In this document: one piece after another, positions 36,919 to 45,213 of the stretch
How positions within the stretch are numbered: the stretch's first letter is position 1
Layout: the number at the start of each line of letters is the position of its first letter
Source: Bdellovibrio sp. 28-41-41
GTDB taxonomy: Bacteria; Bdellovibrionota; Bdellovibrionia; Bdellovibrionales; Bdellovibrionaceae
Assembly: GCA_002256935.1 (NCBI GenBank)
Contig: NCGL01000034.1
Coordinates: 1 to 47,678, forward strand
DNA: 47,678 nucleotides
Direction: 5' to 3'
Translations under genes and position numbers: made by a program
The notes under the pieces: model-generated
Told to the model about the DNA's origin: nothing
Database searches by the model: none
The model's input: the letters and a program-made list of their open reading frames with translations, nothing else

Positions 36919-37290
36919 ATGCCTGTAATGAGTGAGTTTAAAGAGTTTGCAATGAAAGGCAACGTCCTAGATCTAGCCGTAGGTTTAATCATAGGAGCCG
37001 AATTCGGAAAAATCGTAAATTCTTTAGTTAACGACGTCATCATGCCCCCAGTAGGACTCCTAATCGGCGGAATCGATTTCAAAAACCTATTCATCACTCT
37101 AAAAGAAGGCGCAACCATAGCAGCCCCTTACGCGACATTAGTTGATGCTCAAAAAGCAGGAGCTGTAACAATCAACGTAGGTCTATTCGTAACCTCAATT
37201 ATTTCCTTCGGAATTATAGCCTTTGCGGTATTCATGTTAGTAAGAGCATTCAACAAAATCCGCCCTACTCCACCAACAGCAAAAGTTTAG
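36919..37290 (+). CDS. mscL: Large-conductance mechanosensitive channel
   Basis: The 123-aa protein matches MscL: SEFKEFAMKGNVLDLAVGLI, GAEFGKIVNSLVNDVIMPPV and GLLIGGIDFKNLFITL for the first helix and loop, FVTSIISFGIIAFAVFMLVR for the second. It opens under high membrane tension to release solutes during osmotic downshock. It stops at FNKIRPTPPTAKV and lacks the C-terminal cytoplasmic helix (EVLLTEIRDLL-type) of the enteric 136-aa protein. AAGGAG lies nine bases before the ATG. Adjacent genes point elsewhere, so it is monocistronic. Confidence 0.95.
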   Translation: MPVMSEFKEFAMKGNVLDLAVGLIIGAEFGKIVNSLVNDVIMPPVGLLIGGIDFKNLFITLKEGATIAAPYATLVDAQKAGAVTINVGLFVTSIISFGIIAFAVFMLVRAFNKIRPTPPTAKV

Positions 37291-37311
37291 AAAAAAACAG
37301 CTGCGGTGTAA

Positions 37312-38277
37312 CTATTTTTCTTCAATCCCAATAACATCCAAATCCTTCTGCCGAATTCGACTTATCTCCGCAGGAATTGATTTCAAAATCGCCTCAGACA
37401 AAGTCTCAATTAAATTCTCTTTGTAATGAGCGCGCTGATAAACAAGCCCAATTTCGCGCGAAGGAATCGGTCGCTCAAACGGTATCAAATTCGTGTTTAA
37501 TCCCAGTTCTTCCGAAGCCAGCTGCGGAATTAAAGTGTAGCCGCCGTATGAATTTACCAATCGTTTCAATGTTTCTAAACTACCGCTTTCAAATTCAAAA
37601 TTACGTTTGGCGATTTTACTAGGCTTTAGTGAACAGATATCCAATACTTGGTTACGCAAGCAATGGCCTTCTTCTAACAACCAGACATCTTCCATATTTA
37701 AATTCGCGTATTTCACTTTTTTCATTTTACTGAGCGTGTGATCTTTATTGCTCAGAACCAAAAACGGTTCGTAATACAATGGAATTTCGATTACTTTCGG
37801 AATGTTCAGTGGTGTCGCTAAAATACCAACATCAATTTCATCATTGTTCAGCTGTTCGATGATTCGACTGGTCTGCAGCTCCATTATTTTTAGTTTTAAA
37901 TCAGGGTAACTTTTCTCTAGCACAGGTAACATCAACGGCAATAAATATGGTGCAATCGTAGGAATGACTCCTACAATCAGTTCGCCATGCATAGTATTGG
38001 ATTCACTTTGTAAAATAATACCTTCGATTTTTTTTGCTTCAAAAAGTACTGTTTGAATCTGTTCGATAATTTTTTTTCCAACGTCCGTCAGCAGTATGGG
38101 CTTCCTAGATCGATCGAAAATAATAACCCCAAGGTCCTCTTCTAGCTTTTGAACCTGCATACTTAGGGTGGGTTGAGTGACGCTGCAAGCCTCGGCCGCC
38201 TTCGCAAAATGGCCGTACTTATACACCGCCCAAATATATTCGAGCTGAGTGATGGAAAAATTAATACGTGATTTCAT
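37312..38277 (-). CDS. oxyR: OxyR-type LysR-family peroxide regulator
   Basis: The N-terminal helix-turn-helix is clear (FAKAAEACSVTQPTLSMQVQ, then LEEDLGVIIFDRSRKPILLT). The effector domain contains LLEEGHCLRNQVLDICSL, in which Cys206 and Cys215 keep the nine-residue spacing of the redox-active cysteines of enteric OxyR. ESGSLETLKRLVNSYGGYTL matches the same protein. Peroxide should form the disulfide and switch it to an activator. It is divergent from ahpC across 152 bases containing an OxyR-consensus element, the normal target arrangement. Confidence 0.93.
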   Translation of the reverse strand: MKSRINFSITQLEYIWAVYKYGHFAKAAEACSVTQPTLSMQVQKLEEDLGVIIFDRSRKPILLTDVGKKIIEQIQTVLFEAKKIEGIILQSESNTMHGELIVGVIPTIAPYLLPLMLPVLEKSYPDLKLKIMELQTSRIIEQLNNDEIDVGILATPLNIPKVIEIPLYYEPFLVLSNKDHTLSKMKKVKYANLNMEDVWLLEEGHCLRNQVLDICSLKPSKIAKRNFEFESGSLETLKRLVNSYGGYTLIPQLASEELGLNTNLIPFERPIPSREIGLVYQRAHYKENLIETLSEAILKSIPAEISRIRQKDLDVIGIEEK

Positions 38278-38313
38278 ACAGTTACCTCCTCGACCGCCTC
38301 ATTATTCATCATA

Positions 38314-38349
38314 ATAGATAAAATCTATTACGTCAAAGATATAATTGAT
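38314..38349. promoter_or_regulatory. OxyR-binding site between oxyR and ahpC
   Basis: ATAGATAAAATCTAT (38314-38328) fits the OxyR half-unit consensus ATAGnTnnnAnCTAT at every fixed base. A weaker copy AAAGATATAATTGAT follows at 38335-38349, six bases on (the classical spacing is seven). OxyR tetramers bind two such units. Its position between the divergent genes suggests both autorepression of oxyR and peroxide induction of ahpC-ahpF. Confidence 0.7.
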
Positions 38350-38393
38350 TTTACCTTTTCTGTAAAAATCCGTAAGGTAAGTATATAAACAAA

Positions 38394-38411
38394 GTGGTTT
38401 CTTAAAACCAC
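38394..38411 (+). promoter_or_regulatory. Hairpin in the ahpC 5' leader
   Basis: GTGGTTT (38394-38400) and AAACCAC (38405-38411) form a perfect 7-bp stem with a CTTA loop, ending eight bases before the AAGGAG ribosome-binding site. It may stabilise the message. A second inverted repeat, TTACCTT (38351-38357) and AAGGTAA (38374-38380), flanks the probable promoter just upstream. Confidence 0.4.
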
Positions 38412-38429
38412 CTATACGAAGGAGCATTC

Positions 38430-38996
38430 ATGCAAACATTAATTAACTCACGCATAACTGATTTTAAAGTTCAAGCGTATCACAACAAAGATTTCAAAAC
38501 CGTGACTCAAGATGATTTACGTGGCAAATGGTCAGTATTCTTCTTTTACCCAGCCGACTTTACATTCGTATGCCCAACTGAGCTTGGTGATATGGCTGAT
38601 AGATATGCTGAGTTCCAAAAAATGGGTGTGGAAATTTATTCTGTAAGCACAGATACACATTTCACACACAAAGCTTGGCACGACACTTCAGAAACAATCA
38701 AAAAAATCAAATACCCTATGTTAGCTGATCCAACGGGTCACTTATCACGCGCGTTTGGTGTTCATATTGAATCTGAAGGTTTAGCTTACCGTGGAACTTT
38801 TTTGATCAATCCAGAAGGCCTAATCAAATTGGCTGAAGTGAACGACAACGGTATCGGCCGTAACGCTGAAGAATTACTTCGAAAAGTTCAAGCAGCTCAA
38901 TACACAGCTAAGAACCCAGGCGAAGTGTGCCCAGCGAAATGGACTCCAGGTCAAAAAACATTGAAACCTGGTTTAGATCTAGTTGGCAAAATCTAG
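38430..38996 (+). CDS. ahpC: Alkyl hydroperoxide reductase peroxiredoxin subunit
   Basis: This 188-aa 2-Cys peroxiredoxin has the peroxidatic site [16 protein letters not shown] (Cys48) and the resolving cysteine in [13 protein letters not shown] (Cys167). [31 protein letters not shown] and [13 protein letters not shown] are further AhpC landmarks. It reduces hydrogen and organic peroxides in the cytoplasm and is recycled by AhpF, encoded next. AAGGAG sits five bases before the ATG. The OxyR-like site upstream implies peroxide induction. Confidence 0.97.
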   Translation: MQTLINSRITDFKVQAYHNKDFKTVTQDDLRGKWSVFFFYPADFTFVCPTELGDMADRYAEFQKMGVEIYSVSTDTHFTHKAWHDTSETIKKIKYPMLADPTGHLSRAFGVHIESEGLAYRGTFLINPEGLIKLAEVNDNGIGRNAEELLRKVQAAQYTAKNPGEVCPAKWTPGQKTLKPGLDLVGKI

Positions 38997-39005
38997 CTTG
39001 CTCGC

Positions 39006-39056
39006 AGTGCACGCTAAGGCGTGCACTAGAACGTGAGCGATGTGGAAACATCGCTC
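39006..39056 (+). repeat. Two tandem perfect hairpins between ahpC and ahpF
   Basis: AGTGCACGC-TAAG-GCGTGCACT (39006-39027) and GAGCGATGT-GGAA-ACATCGCTC (39035-39056) are both exact 9-bp stems with 4-base loops, eight bases apart. They begin 9 bases after the ahpC stop. No T-run follows (the next bases are CGCTTCCCCCC), so they are not typical terminators. They may protect the ahpC 3' end or tune its level against ahpF. Confidence 0.65.
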
Positions 39057-39193
39057 GCTTCCCCCCCTCCACAGGGAAAATTATTTGAAACTCGCACGCG
39101 CATGTGAGTTTGAATTAAGAATCTCTAAGAACTGACTTAAAATTTCGGTATATTACCACTGTATTTTTTGAATTCTATTGAATTGGAGCGTCT

Positions 39194-40762
39194 ATGATTG
39201 ATCAAGACATGAAAGAACAACTTAAAACTGTATTTGAAAAACTCGAAGGTCATGTTGAATTAGCTGTCGATCTCAGTCAGCACGCAGACCAAGCTGAATT
39301 ATTAGACTTGCTTGAAGGCGTTGCCAGCGCCAGCGATAAAATCAGTGTAACTAAAAATTTAAACCCCGGAATGGCTTCATTGATTCCCCGATTTAAAGTC
39401 CTTCATAATGGCAAACCAACGGGAATTACTTTCTCTGGAATACCAAGCGGACATGAATTCACTTCGCTCATCTTGTCGATATTAAATTCTGATCATAAAG
39501 GTAAAATGCCAGATCCGACATTGGCCGATCGAATTAAACGACTGAAAGGTCCAATAAAACTACGCACATTTATTTCACTAACATGTGAAAACTGCCCGGA
39601 CGTAGTTCAAGCCATCAATCAAATGGCGATTTTAAATCCCGATATCGAGCATGAGATGATCGACGGCGCCTATGCGGAAGACGACGTTAAACGTTTGAAC
39701 ATTCAAGGTGTTCCCAGCGTGGTCAATGCGGATGAGTTAATTCATTCCGGTCGTATTAGTTTTCTAGATCTATTAGTGAAATTAGAAAACACGTTTGGTT
39801 CAAACGATGCCCCTGCTGACCAGAAACCACGTGATCTTGGTGACTTTGATGTCGTCGTTGTTGGCGGCGGCCCTGCGGGTGTATCAGCAGCGATCTATGC
39901 GGTTCGCAAAGGATTAAAAACAGCATTGATCACAGAAAAAATTGGTGGCCAAGTTCAAGAAACGCGCGGAATCGAAAACTTAATTTCCGTAACGTACACT
40001 GAAGGTCCACAATTGGCTGGGCAACTGGCTCAACATTTGGCATCGTATCCCGTACAACTTCTTGAACATCGTCGAGTTAAAACCGTACACAAAGACGGCT
40101 CTCCAAAACTGATTGAACTAGAATCAAATGAAACTCTGCGAACTAAATCTTTGATCATTGCCACCGGAGCGAAATGGCGCGAACTCGGAGTTCCGGGAGA
40201 AAAAGAATACATCGGCCGCGGCGTAGCCTTCTGCCCACACTGTGATGGTCCTTTTTACAAAGGTAAAAAAGTGGCAGTTGTTGGTGGCGGTAATTCTGGT
40301 GTTGAAGCCGCAATTGATTTAGCCGGCATCGTACGCGAAGTCGTGTTGATTGAATACAATGATTCGCTTAAAGCTGATCAGATTTTAGTTAATAAATTAA
40401 AATCACTTTCAAACGTTACAATTTTAACCAACGCTAAAACGAAACACATTCATGGCGATGGACAAAAAGTTAACACACTAGAATTTGAAGATCGTGCTTC
40501 AAAAGAAATTAAAAAAGTGGAACTGGATGGCGTATTCGTACAAATCGGATTATTACCAAACAGTCAATTTTTGAAAAACGTTGTTGAGCTAACTCCTTAC
40601 GGAGAGATCGTAGTCGACAACAAAGGCCGCACTTCGGTCAAGGGGATCTATGCGGCTGGCGATGTAACAACGACGCCTTACAAGCAAATCGTGATCGCCA
40701 TGGGAGAAGGGGCTAAGGCCGGTCTCGCTGTATTCGAAGATACGATGCTGCATCAGGCGTAA
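39194..40762 (+). CDS. ahpF: Alkyl hydroperoxide reductase flavoprotein subunit
   Basis: The 522-aa flavoprotein has the N-terminal double thioredoxin-fold domain with its dithiol ISLTCENCPDVVQAIN. The FAD-binding loop is VVVVGGGPAGVSAAIYAVRK, and the thioredoxin-reductase-type redox centre is AFCPHCDGPFYKG. The NAD(P)-binding loop is VAVVGGGNSGVEAAIDL and the C-terminal FAD segment is GIYAAGDVTTTPYKQIVIAM. It passes electrons from NADH through its domains to AhpC. Length matches enteric AhpF. GGAGCGTCT precedes the ATG. It may share the ahpC transcript or have its own promoter in the 197-base gap. Confidence 0.97.
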   Translation: MIDQDMKEQLKTVFEKLEGHVELAVDLSQHADQAELLDLLEGVASASDKISVTKNLNPGMASLIPRFKVLHNGKPTGITFSGIPSGHEFTSLILSILNSDHKGKMPDPTLADRIKRLKGPIKLRTFISLTCENCPDVVQAINQMAILNPDIEHEMIDGAYAEDDVKRLNIQGVPSVVNADELIHSGRISFLDLLVKLENTFGSNDAPADQKPRDLGDFDVVVVGGGPAGVSAAIYAVRKGLKTALITEKIGGQVQETRGIENLISVTYTEGPQLAGQLAQHLASYPVQLLEHRRVKTVHKDGSPKLIELESNETLRTKSLIIATGAKWRELGVPGEKEYIGRGVAFCPHCDGPFYKGKKVAVVGGGNSGVEAAIDLAGIVREVVLIEYNDSLKADQILVNKLKSLSNVTILTNAKTKHIHGDGQKVNTLEFEDRASKEIKKVELDGVFVQIGLLPNSQFLKNVVELTPYGEIVVDNKGRTSVKGIYAAGDVTTTPYKQIVIAMGEGAKAGLAVFEDTMLHQA

Positions 40763-40771
40763 TGCTGACAT

Positions 40772-41848
40772 CTAGTTAGAATAAAACTTCTGACACAAAT
40801 TTAAAGGCTTCCTCCACGAGGGAGCCTTTATAACCGGTAAGTATCGCTCTATCGACAAATTAGTTTCTACCAACCAAGCCTTAAAAAACTGTTCTCGTCC
40901 GTAACTACCAAGCACCTGGGGGGCTTTACGCTTAAACGGGATAAATCCTCGCTGTGTCTTGACCCAGGCAATTCGCGATTCAATCATCTCGGCGTGCAGA
41001 ACAAATTCTGAAAAACTACGAACGGCTCGCACAGCACGACGTTCAAATGGAACATCTTTTTCTTGATGGCTCAAGTTTTCTTTCTCTTGTGCTAAATTCG
41101 TCAATTTTCGAAATGTTAAATCTTGATTACGATTGGGATTAAACTGAGAGCTCAAAAAATTAGAGTGCAACCGTCTGATAATTTCTAGAACTAGCTGTCC
41201 GAATGATTTTATCTGACCTTTTTCAATTTGCGTTTGAATAGATTTAATTCTCTGATCCAAATCAATATCGTTCAATACCAACGGCGGCGAAGTATTCCAA
41301 TTCTGTCTAAACACACCCGACGAAAATTCTGGATAATTGGCATTATCTACAAAGTAATTGAACAGGTTGCGCAGATCATAACCAAAAGCTGAGCGTGCAC
41401 CCGTATTCATGTGAGTCGCACGATTAGGTCGACTCTCAAGACCCGCTTCTCGTGCGGATCCGAAGATAAGCTCTTCTTTCAACTCTTGATGGAAATATAG
41501 CTCTTGCAAAGTCGAAGGCTTAGTTTGAATTTCAACACACAATGGATCGTAACTGATTTGAAACCACCACCCGTCTTGCAATTGCACACTGTATTCGTAG
41601 CCCCACTTACCTTGGACTCGGCTGACTTTGCATCCGAGTGAGCGGCATTTTTTTCCAACGATCTCTGCCATTTTTCGTGCCGCCGGAAATTCACGTCCGC
41701 GTAACTTTCCTACTTTTTCATTCGAATCCACCGCATAAATCCAATCATTAGTGAACTCAATCTCACCGCCATGAGTGATCCCAGATTCTTTTAGAATTTG
41801 TGCGTGAGAAAATGAGAATAAGAATAGCAACACGAGAAGACTACGCAT
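40772..41848 (-). CDS. Secreted protein with amidoligase/GCS-like motif pattern
   Basis: The 358-aa precursor has a signal peptide (MRSLLVLLFLFSFSHAQ). The mature part shows THGGEIEFTNDWI, then SYDPLCVEIQTKPSTLQELY, then ATHMNTGARSAFG. In the glutamate-cysteine-ligase/amidoligase superfamily, a GxExEF strand, an E[LI]x[ST]xP strand and an HxNxG-type strand occur in the same order and form the metal/ATP site. The match is by eye and other families are possible. Secretion is odd for an ATP-dependent ligase. The rest (about 190-358) is polar, helical-looking and unrecognised. The gene converges on ahpF with 9 bases between stops. Confidence 0.55.
   Translation of the reverse strand: MRSLLVLLFLFSFSHAQILKESGITHGGEIEFTNDWIYAVDSNEKVGKLRGREFPAARKMAEIVGKKCRSLGCKVSRVQGKWGYEYSVQLQDGWWFQISYDPLCVEIQTKPSTLQELYFHQELKEELIFGSAREAGLESRPNRATHMNTGARSAFGYDLRNLFNYFVDNANYPEFSSGVFRQNWNTSPPLVLNDIDLDQRIKSIQTQIEKGQIKSFGQLVLEIIRRLHSNFLSSQFNPNRNQDLTFRKLTNLAQEKENLSHQEKDVPFERRAVRAVRSFSEFVLHAEMIESRIAWVKTQRGFIPFKRKAPQVLGSYGREQFFKAWLVETNLSIERYLPVIKAPSWRKPLNLCQKFYSN
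40803..40829 (+). terminator. Hairpin after ahpF, inside the convergent gene's coding end
   Basis: AAAGGCTTCCTC (40803-40814) pairs with GAGGGAGCCTTT (40818-40829) over 12 bp with one wobble pair and a CAC loop, 40 bases after the ahpF stop. The stem ends in TTTAT only, so termination strength is uncertain. The same bases encode the C-terminus of the amidoligase-like protein. Confidence 0.45.
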
Positions 41849-41921
41849 AAGGCGCCAACTATATCACAGTGGTGATATCATCAATACTGTAGAGTTTTAT
41901 ACAGATAGCCGTTTTTGGGAA

Positions 41922-43523
41922 CTAGACCGCGTTCGAGCACTCAATTACTTTTTGGATACCGTTTTTATTCAGGACGACACGGTATAATTGCATTTGTTTT
42001 TGAGTTTCTACACCATTTTCTTTGGCCGCGTAGTTAACCAAAGCATAAAAATAGTACATCTTATTCGACGTTTTACGTGTGAAACGGCCTTTTTGATCCA
42101 GAATCGTAATATCCTTCATTGGGTCGTCCAGGAACTTCAAATAACGCTGTAAATTGATTCTTAGCGTTTCTTGCAATGACAATGGGTTGTCTCTGCTTTT
42201 AGTTTTCGGAGCCAAGCAGTATACCCGCTTTAAAAACAAAACGTCTTCTTTCAAATACGATTCAGCTTCAGACACTGAGGCACTTTTACGACGATGGCGA
42301 ATAACTTCTGGTAAATCGAGAGTTCTTACTGTTTTCAGCCATTCTTTAATGCGACCTAGTTGCACACTTTTGTCAGTCAACTCATATTCAAAATCGGGAA
42401 CGAATCTAGAAATTCTTTTATTTAAAAAACTCTTCGCAAAGTCTTTCAATCGATCTCTGACGGCGTATAGGCCCATAGCGAAGAAAATCAAAGACACGCC
42501 TTGAAGACTGAATTTATAAAAATCGGGATTGCCAAATTGCTGAATGACTGCTGCGGAAACCCCGGCAATACAGGCGGCTAGGGCCGCCGTCGGCTCTGAG
42601 AATTTTTTTAAAGACTGCGATTTTTGCACGTCGATAAACATTTTAGATTGAAAAAATTTTTTCATCTGACCAAGTCGTACAAGCAACAATTCGCTGCTAT
42701 CTTGGCTCTTTAAATGCGACGGCGTTAGACAATGTTTCTTTTGGAAATGCATTTCTTTTTTCTGCAATAGTGACAATTGCAAATGCAGCTGGCGCCAGCC
42801 ATCGACAAACTTTGTTCTCTCTTGGCTATCCATATTTTTCTGAAATCGTGAAATTTCAAAATCAATTTTACCCAGCGTTTCGATAAACACATGATGAATA
42901 TACTCATCTAAAAGATTCACAACCGGCGAATTCACAGTCCAATTGGCATCAGTGACAGCGCGTACGCTTTCCAAAATTTCTGCTAGGTCATCAATCTCAG
43001 CTGTGATTTCACTAAAAACAGACTCTGAAACGACATTATGAGTGCGTGAATGTATCAACAGCAGATCACGTTTTATTTTACTGGTGCGCGCCTTTAAGGT
43101 TTCACCAACTATACCGCCTATCATTTGCACCGATGATGTCAGTTGATCTTCCACATGAGCATCACAGCCTGGGACCGATAATAGTGTTAACAAACGCTTG
43201 ATATCATCCAGAGCTTCTAGCATTTCACGTGAATCTAAGCTTTGATTCAGCGGAATAAACAAACGCTGTCGCGAATAAAAATCGCTGAATAAGTCGTCTT
43301 TTTCAACTTCGCGCATTTGCACTGACGGCGGGAAAAACAAATAAAAATCCAGGCGAGCTTCCTGCTCGACACCGGAAAAATTAAATAAAGATTTAAGTTC
43401 TAAATTATGGTTGTCATGACGTTTAACCGAAATATCGGCTGCAGACAGACCCACACTGGCTTTTGCCACCGTGTCTAACAGAACTTGCTTTTTTGAGAGC
43501 TGGGTGTCTGCTCTATTCCACAT
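41922..43523 (-). CDS. Unrecognised 533-aa protein with two central membrane segments
   Basis: I do not recognise the family. ATG 43523 is chosen because GAGG lies six bases upstream; a TTG at 43535 adds four residues. The N-terminal 300 residues are polar and probably helical, with a short motif FYLFFPPSVQMREVEKD near residue 65 (RLDFYLFFPPSVQ). At about residues 318-360 there are two hydrophobic stretches, LAACIAGVSAAVIQQFG and SLQGVSLIFFAMGLYAVRD. The C-terminal 170 residues look globular and end with YYFYALVNYAAKENGVETQK. Topology would be both ends in the cytoplasm. It may be co-transcribed with the downstream amidoligase-like gene (73 bases between). No function is proposed. Confidence 0.75.
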   Translation of the reverse strand: MWNRADTQLSKKQVLLDTVAKASVGLSAADISVKRHDNHNLELKSLFNFSGVEQEARLDFYLFFPPSVQMREVEKDDLFSDFYSRQRLFIPLNQSLDSREMLEALDDIKRLLTLLSVPGCDAHVEDQLTSSVQMIGGIVGETLKARTSKIKRDLLLIHSRTHNVVSESVFSEITAEIDDLAEILESVRAVTDANWTVNSPVVNLLDEYIHHVFIETLGKIDFEISRFQKNMDSQERTKFVDGWRQLHLQLSLLQKKEMHFQKKHCLTPSHLKSQDSSELLLVRLGQMKKFFQSKMFIDVQKSQSLKKFSEPTAALAACIAGVSAAVIQQFGNPDFYKFSLQGVSLIFFAMGLYAVRDRLKDFAKSFLNKRISRFVPDFEYELTDKSVQLGRIKEWLKTVRTLDLPEVIRHRRKSASVSEAESYLKEDVLFLKRVYCLAPKTKSRDNPLSLQETLRINLQRYLKFLDDPMKDITILDQKGRFTRKTSNKMYYFYALVNYAAKENGVETQKQMQLYRVVLNKNGIQKVIECSNAV

Positions 43524-43535
43524 CGTTTTCCTCAA

Positions 43536-43895
43536 ATATTGGACCCCAGTGGACCCGCCATCGGTTAATTGTCAGGGTTTTGTTAGGATTATGTCAAGAC
43601 TATACATAATATTACCTTAAAAACATATCTAACCGTTTGAAAATTCCCAGCATTCTAAGTTTTCCTTGGGGCAGCTATTAAAGAAAACGACCGACGTTGG
43701 AGTTTTACCGAGTCTTTGAGAGAAGCGACGAAAAGCGCTCCAAGCAATGTTTTGCAAGTGTTTTGAAATATTTCTACCGTTGTGCCCAGTTACTAGTCGT
43801 TTGGGATCGCAAGATTTCTTCACACTCATTTACGGTGATTTTGACAGGTTTTATCAATGGCATTCACCTTGCTCCTATAGAACTCGCGAGGCTAT
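43536..43895. other. Divergent intergenic region of 360 bases
   Basis: This should hold promoters for the orphan membrane protein and the transglycosylase. A GTG-start minus-strand frame (43629-43829, 66 codons, with KKSCDPKRLVTGHNGRNISK and AWSAFRRFSQRLGKTPTSVV) looks somewhat protein-like but I cannot identify it and no ribosome-binding site is evident. No repeats or RNA genes are seen. Confidence 0.3.
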
Positions 43896-44873
43896 ATGAA
43901 CATACTTACACAACTTCTAGCGGTGTTCATTTTTATGACATCAATTCTCTCTTCAGCGGAACCTGAAACATTTTTTTATGGCGATCCTATTGAGGACTTC
44001 AGAGCTCAAAAAATTGATGTGGGATATTTCATTCAACGTAATTTGTTGGATGATTCGTTTTTTGTGTACAACATCACTCAGAGAATTTTCTCGCCGCTTA
44101 AAACTCAATCCCCGTATGTGATAACGGCCCCTATGATCGCGCGCTTTTCTCCAATCATTAAATCCTTAGAAAGTTACATTGATGAGCAGAAAAAAGGTAT
44201 CATGTCTCAGTGCGAAGGAAGCTCGCAAAAATGCTCTAAAACTTTCGAGTCTATAAACGGAATCACTGAACGTGAACTGGCGGCCGAAATTACAAAGGCC
44301 TCTTACTGTTTTGGTACAGATCCATTTGTCGTCACTTCAAAAATTCGTCAAGAATCACGTTTTGATATGTCATCAGTATCTAACACTGGAGCCATTGGCT
44401 TAACTCAGATGACAGCACTCGGACTAAAAGAAGCGCTAGATCAAATGGGCCATCGTGGTGCCAAGTATGCGTTTATGGACAACAAAGAATTCTTAGACTC
44501 CGCTGTAAAATGCTATGTACAGACAACCGACGTAGAAACATTCAAAGGATTTCCAGAAATTAAAACGACGCCAGTAAAAAATGGCGGTCTTGAGTACACC
44601 GGCGAAACGATTAAAAATCTAAAAGCTTGGGTTTTACCACGCAAAAATCAAAGCCAAGCCAGTGTTAAAGAACGAAAAAAAATCATTCAACGACAGTTGT
44701 TCTTAGGCCAAATCTTGCTAAAAATCTATTTAGCGTATTCAAAAAAGGCTCTTAAGAATCAAACGATCACGCGCCAATACGAAGCGGCCCTTAGAATGTT
44801 TAATGGTGATGATATCCGCGTGAAATACGCTAAAGAAGTTATTAAATTCTCTCGGCAAGCCCAATCTCTATAG
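43896..44873 (+). CDS. Lytic transglycosylase (SLT domain), secreted
   Basis: The 325-aa precursor begins with a signal peptide (NILTQLLAVFIFMTSILSSA). The SLT core is KIRQESRFDMSSVSNTGAIG LTQMT, with catalytic Glu153 in the RQESRF motif and the GAIGLTQMT strand. The C-terminal YEAALRMFNGDDIRVKYAKE corresponds to the usual A..aYNgG....YA..V motif. It cleaves peptidoglycan glycan strands to give 1,6-anhydro products in the periplasm. If the host is predatory, action on prey wall is possible, but nothing here shows that. GAGG lies five bases before the ATG. A cysteine-rich mini-protein gene follows by 49 bases. Confidence 0.85.
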   Translation: MNILTQLLAVFIFMTSILSSAEPETFFYGDPIEDFRAQKIDVGYFIQRNLLDDSFFVYNITQRIFSPLKTQSPYVITAPMIARFSPIIKSLESYIDEQKKGIMSQCEGSSQKCSKTFESINGITERELAAEITKASYCFGTDPFVVTSKIRQESRFDMSSVSNTGAIGLTQMTALGLKEALDQMGHRGAKYAFMDNKEFLDSAVKCYVQTTDVETFKGFPEIKTTPVKNGGLEYTGETIKNLKAWVLPRKNQSQASVKERKKIIQRQLFLGQILLKIYLAYSKKALKNQTITRQYEAALRMFNGDDIRVKYAKEVIKFSRQAQSL

Positions 44874-44922
44874 ATCGGTTTAGGTCTTTGACTGAGCTTC
44901 CCCGTAGGATTACAGTGAAATT

Positions 44923-45207
44923 ATGAAAACGTGCGAACGATGCGGCCAACCCTTTGGCTGCGAAGCTAGCAACAAAGGTAAAAAATGTTGGTGTATGGAT
45001 CTACCCGTCGTAACAATGATTCCTGCACAGTACAAAGATTGCGTTTGTTCTAATTGCTTAAAAGAGATAGCGACAAAGAAATCGGAGAACGATCTTATTG
45101 AAGGCCTAGATTACTATCTTGAACGCGGATTATTTGTATTCACAGAAAAATATCATTTAAAAAAAGGCAAATGCTGCGGTAATGGCTGCCGCCACTGCCC
45201 TTACTAG
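44923..45207 (+). CDS. Cysteine-rich CWC + DUF5522 mini-protein
   Basis: The 94-aa protein joins two short domains. The first, CERCGQPFGCEASNKGKKCW and CMDLP, is the cysteine-rich CWC motif. The second, DLIEGLDYYLERGLFVFTEK followed by KCCGNGCRHCPY, matches DUF5522. In many bacteria these are separate small proteins. The twelve cysteines suggest metal binding. Function is unknown. It lies close behind the transglycosylase gene in the same direction, but a shared role is not evident. Confidence 0.8.
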   Translation: MKTCERCGQPFGCEASNKGKKCWCMDLPVVTMIPAQYKDCVCSNCLKEIATKKSENDLIEGLDYYLERGLFVFTEKYHLKKGKCCGNGCRHCPY

Positions 45208-45213
45208 AATCTT

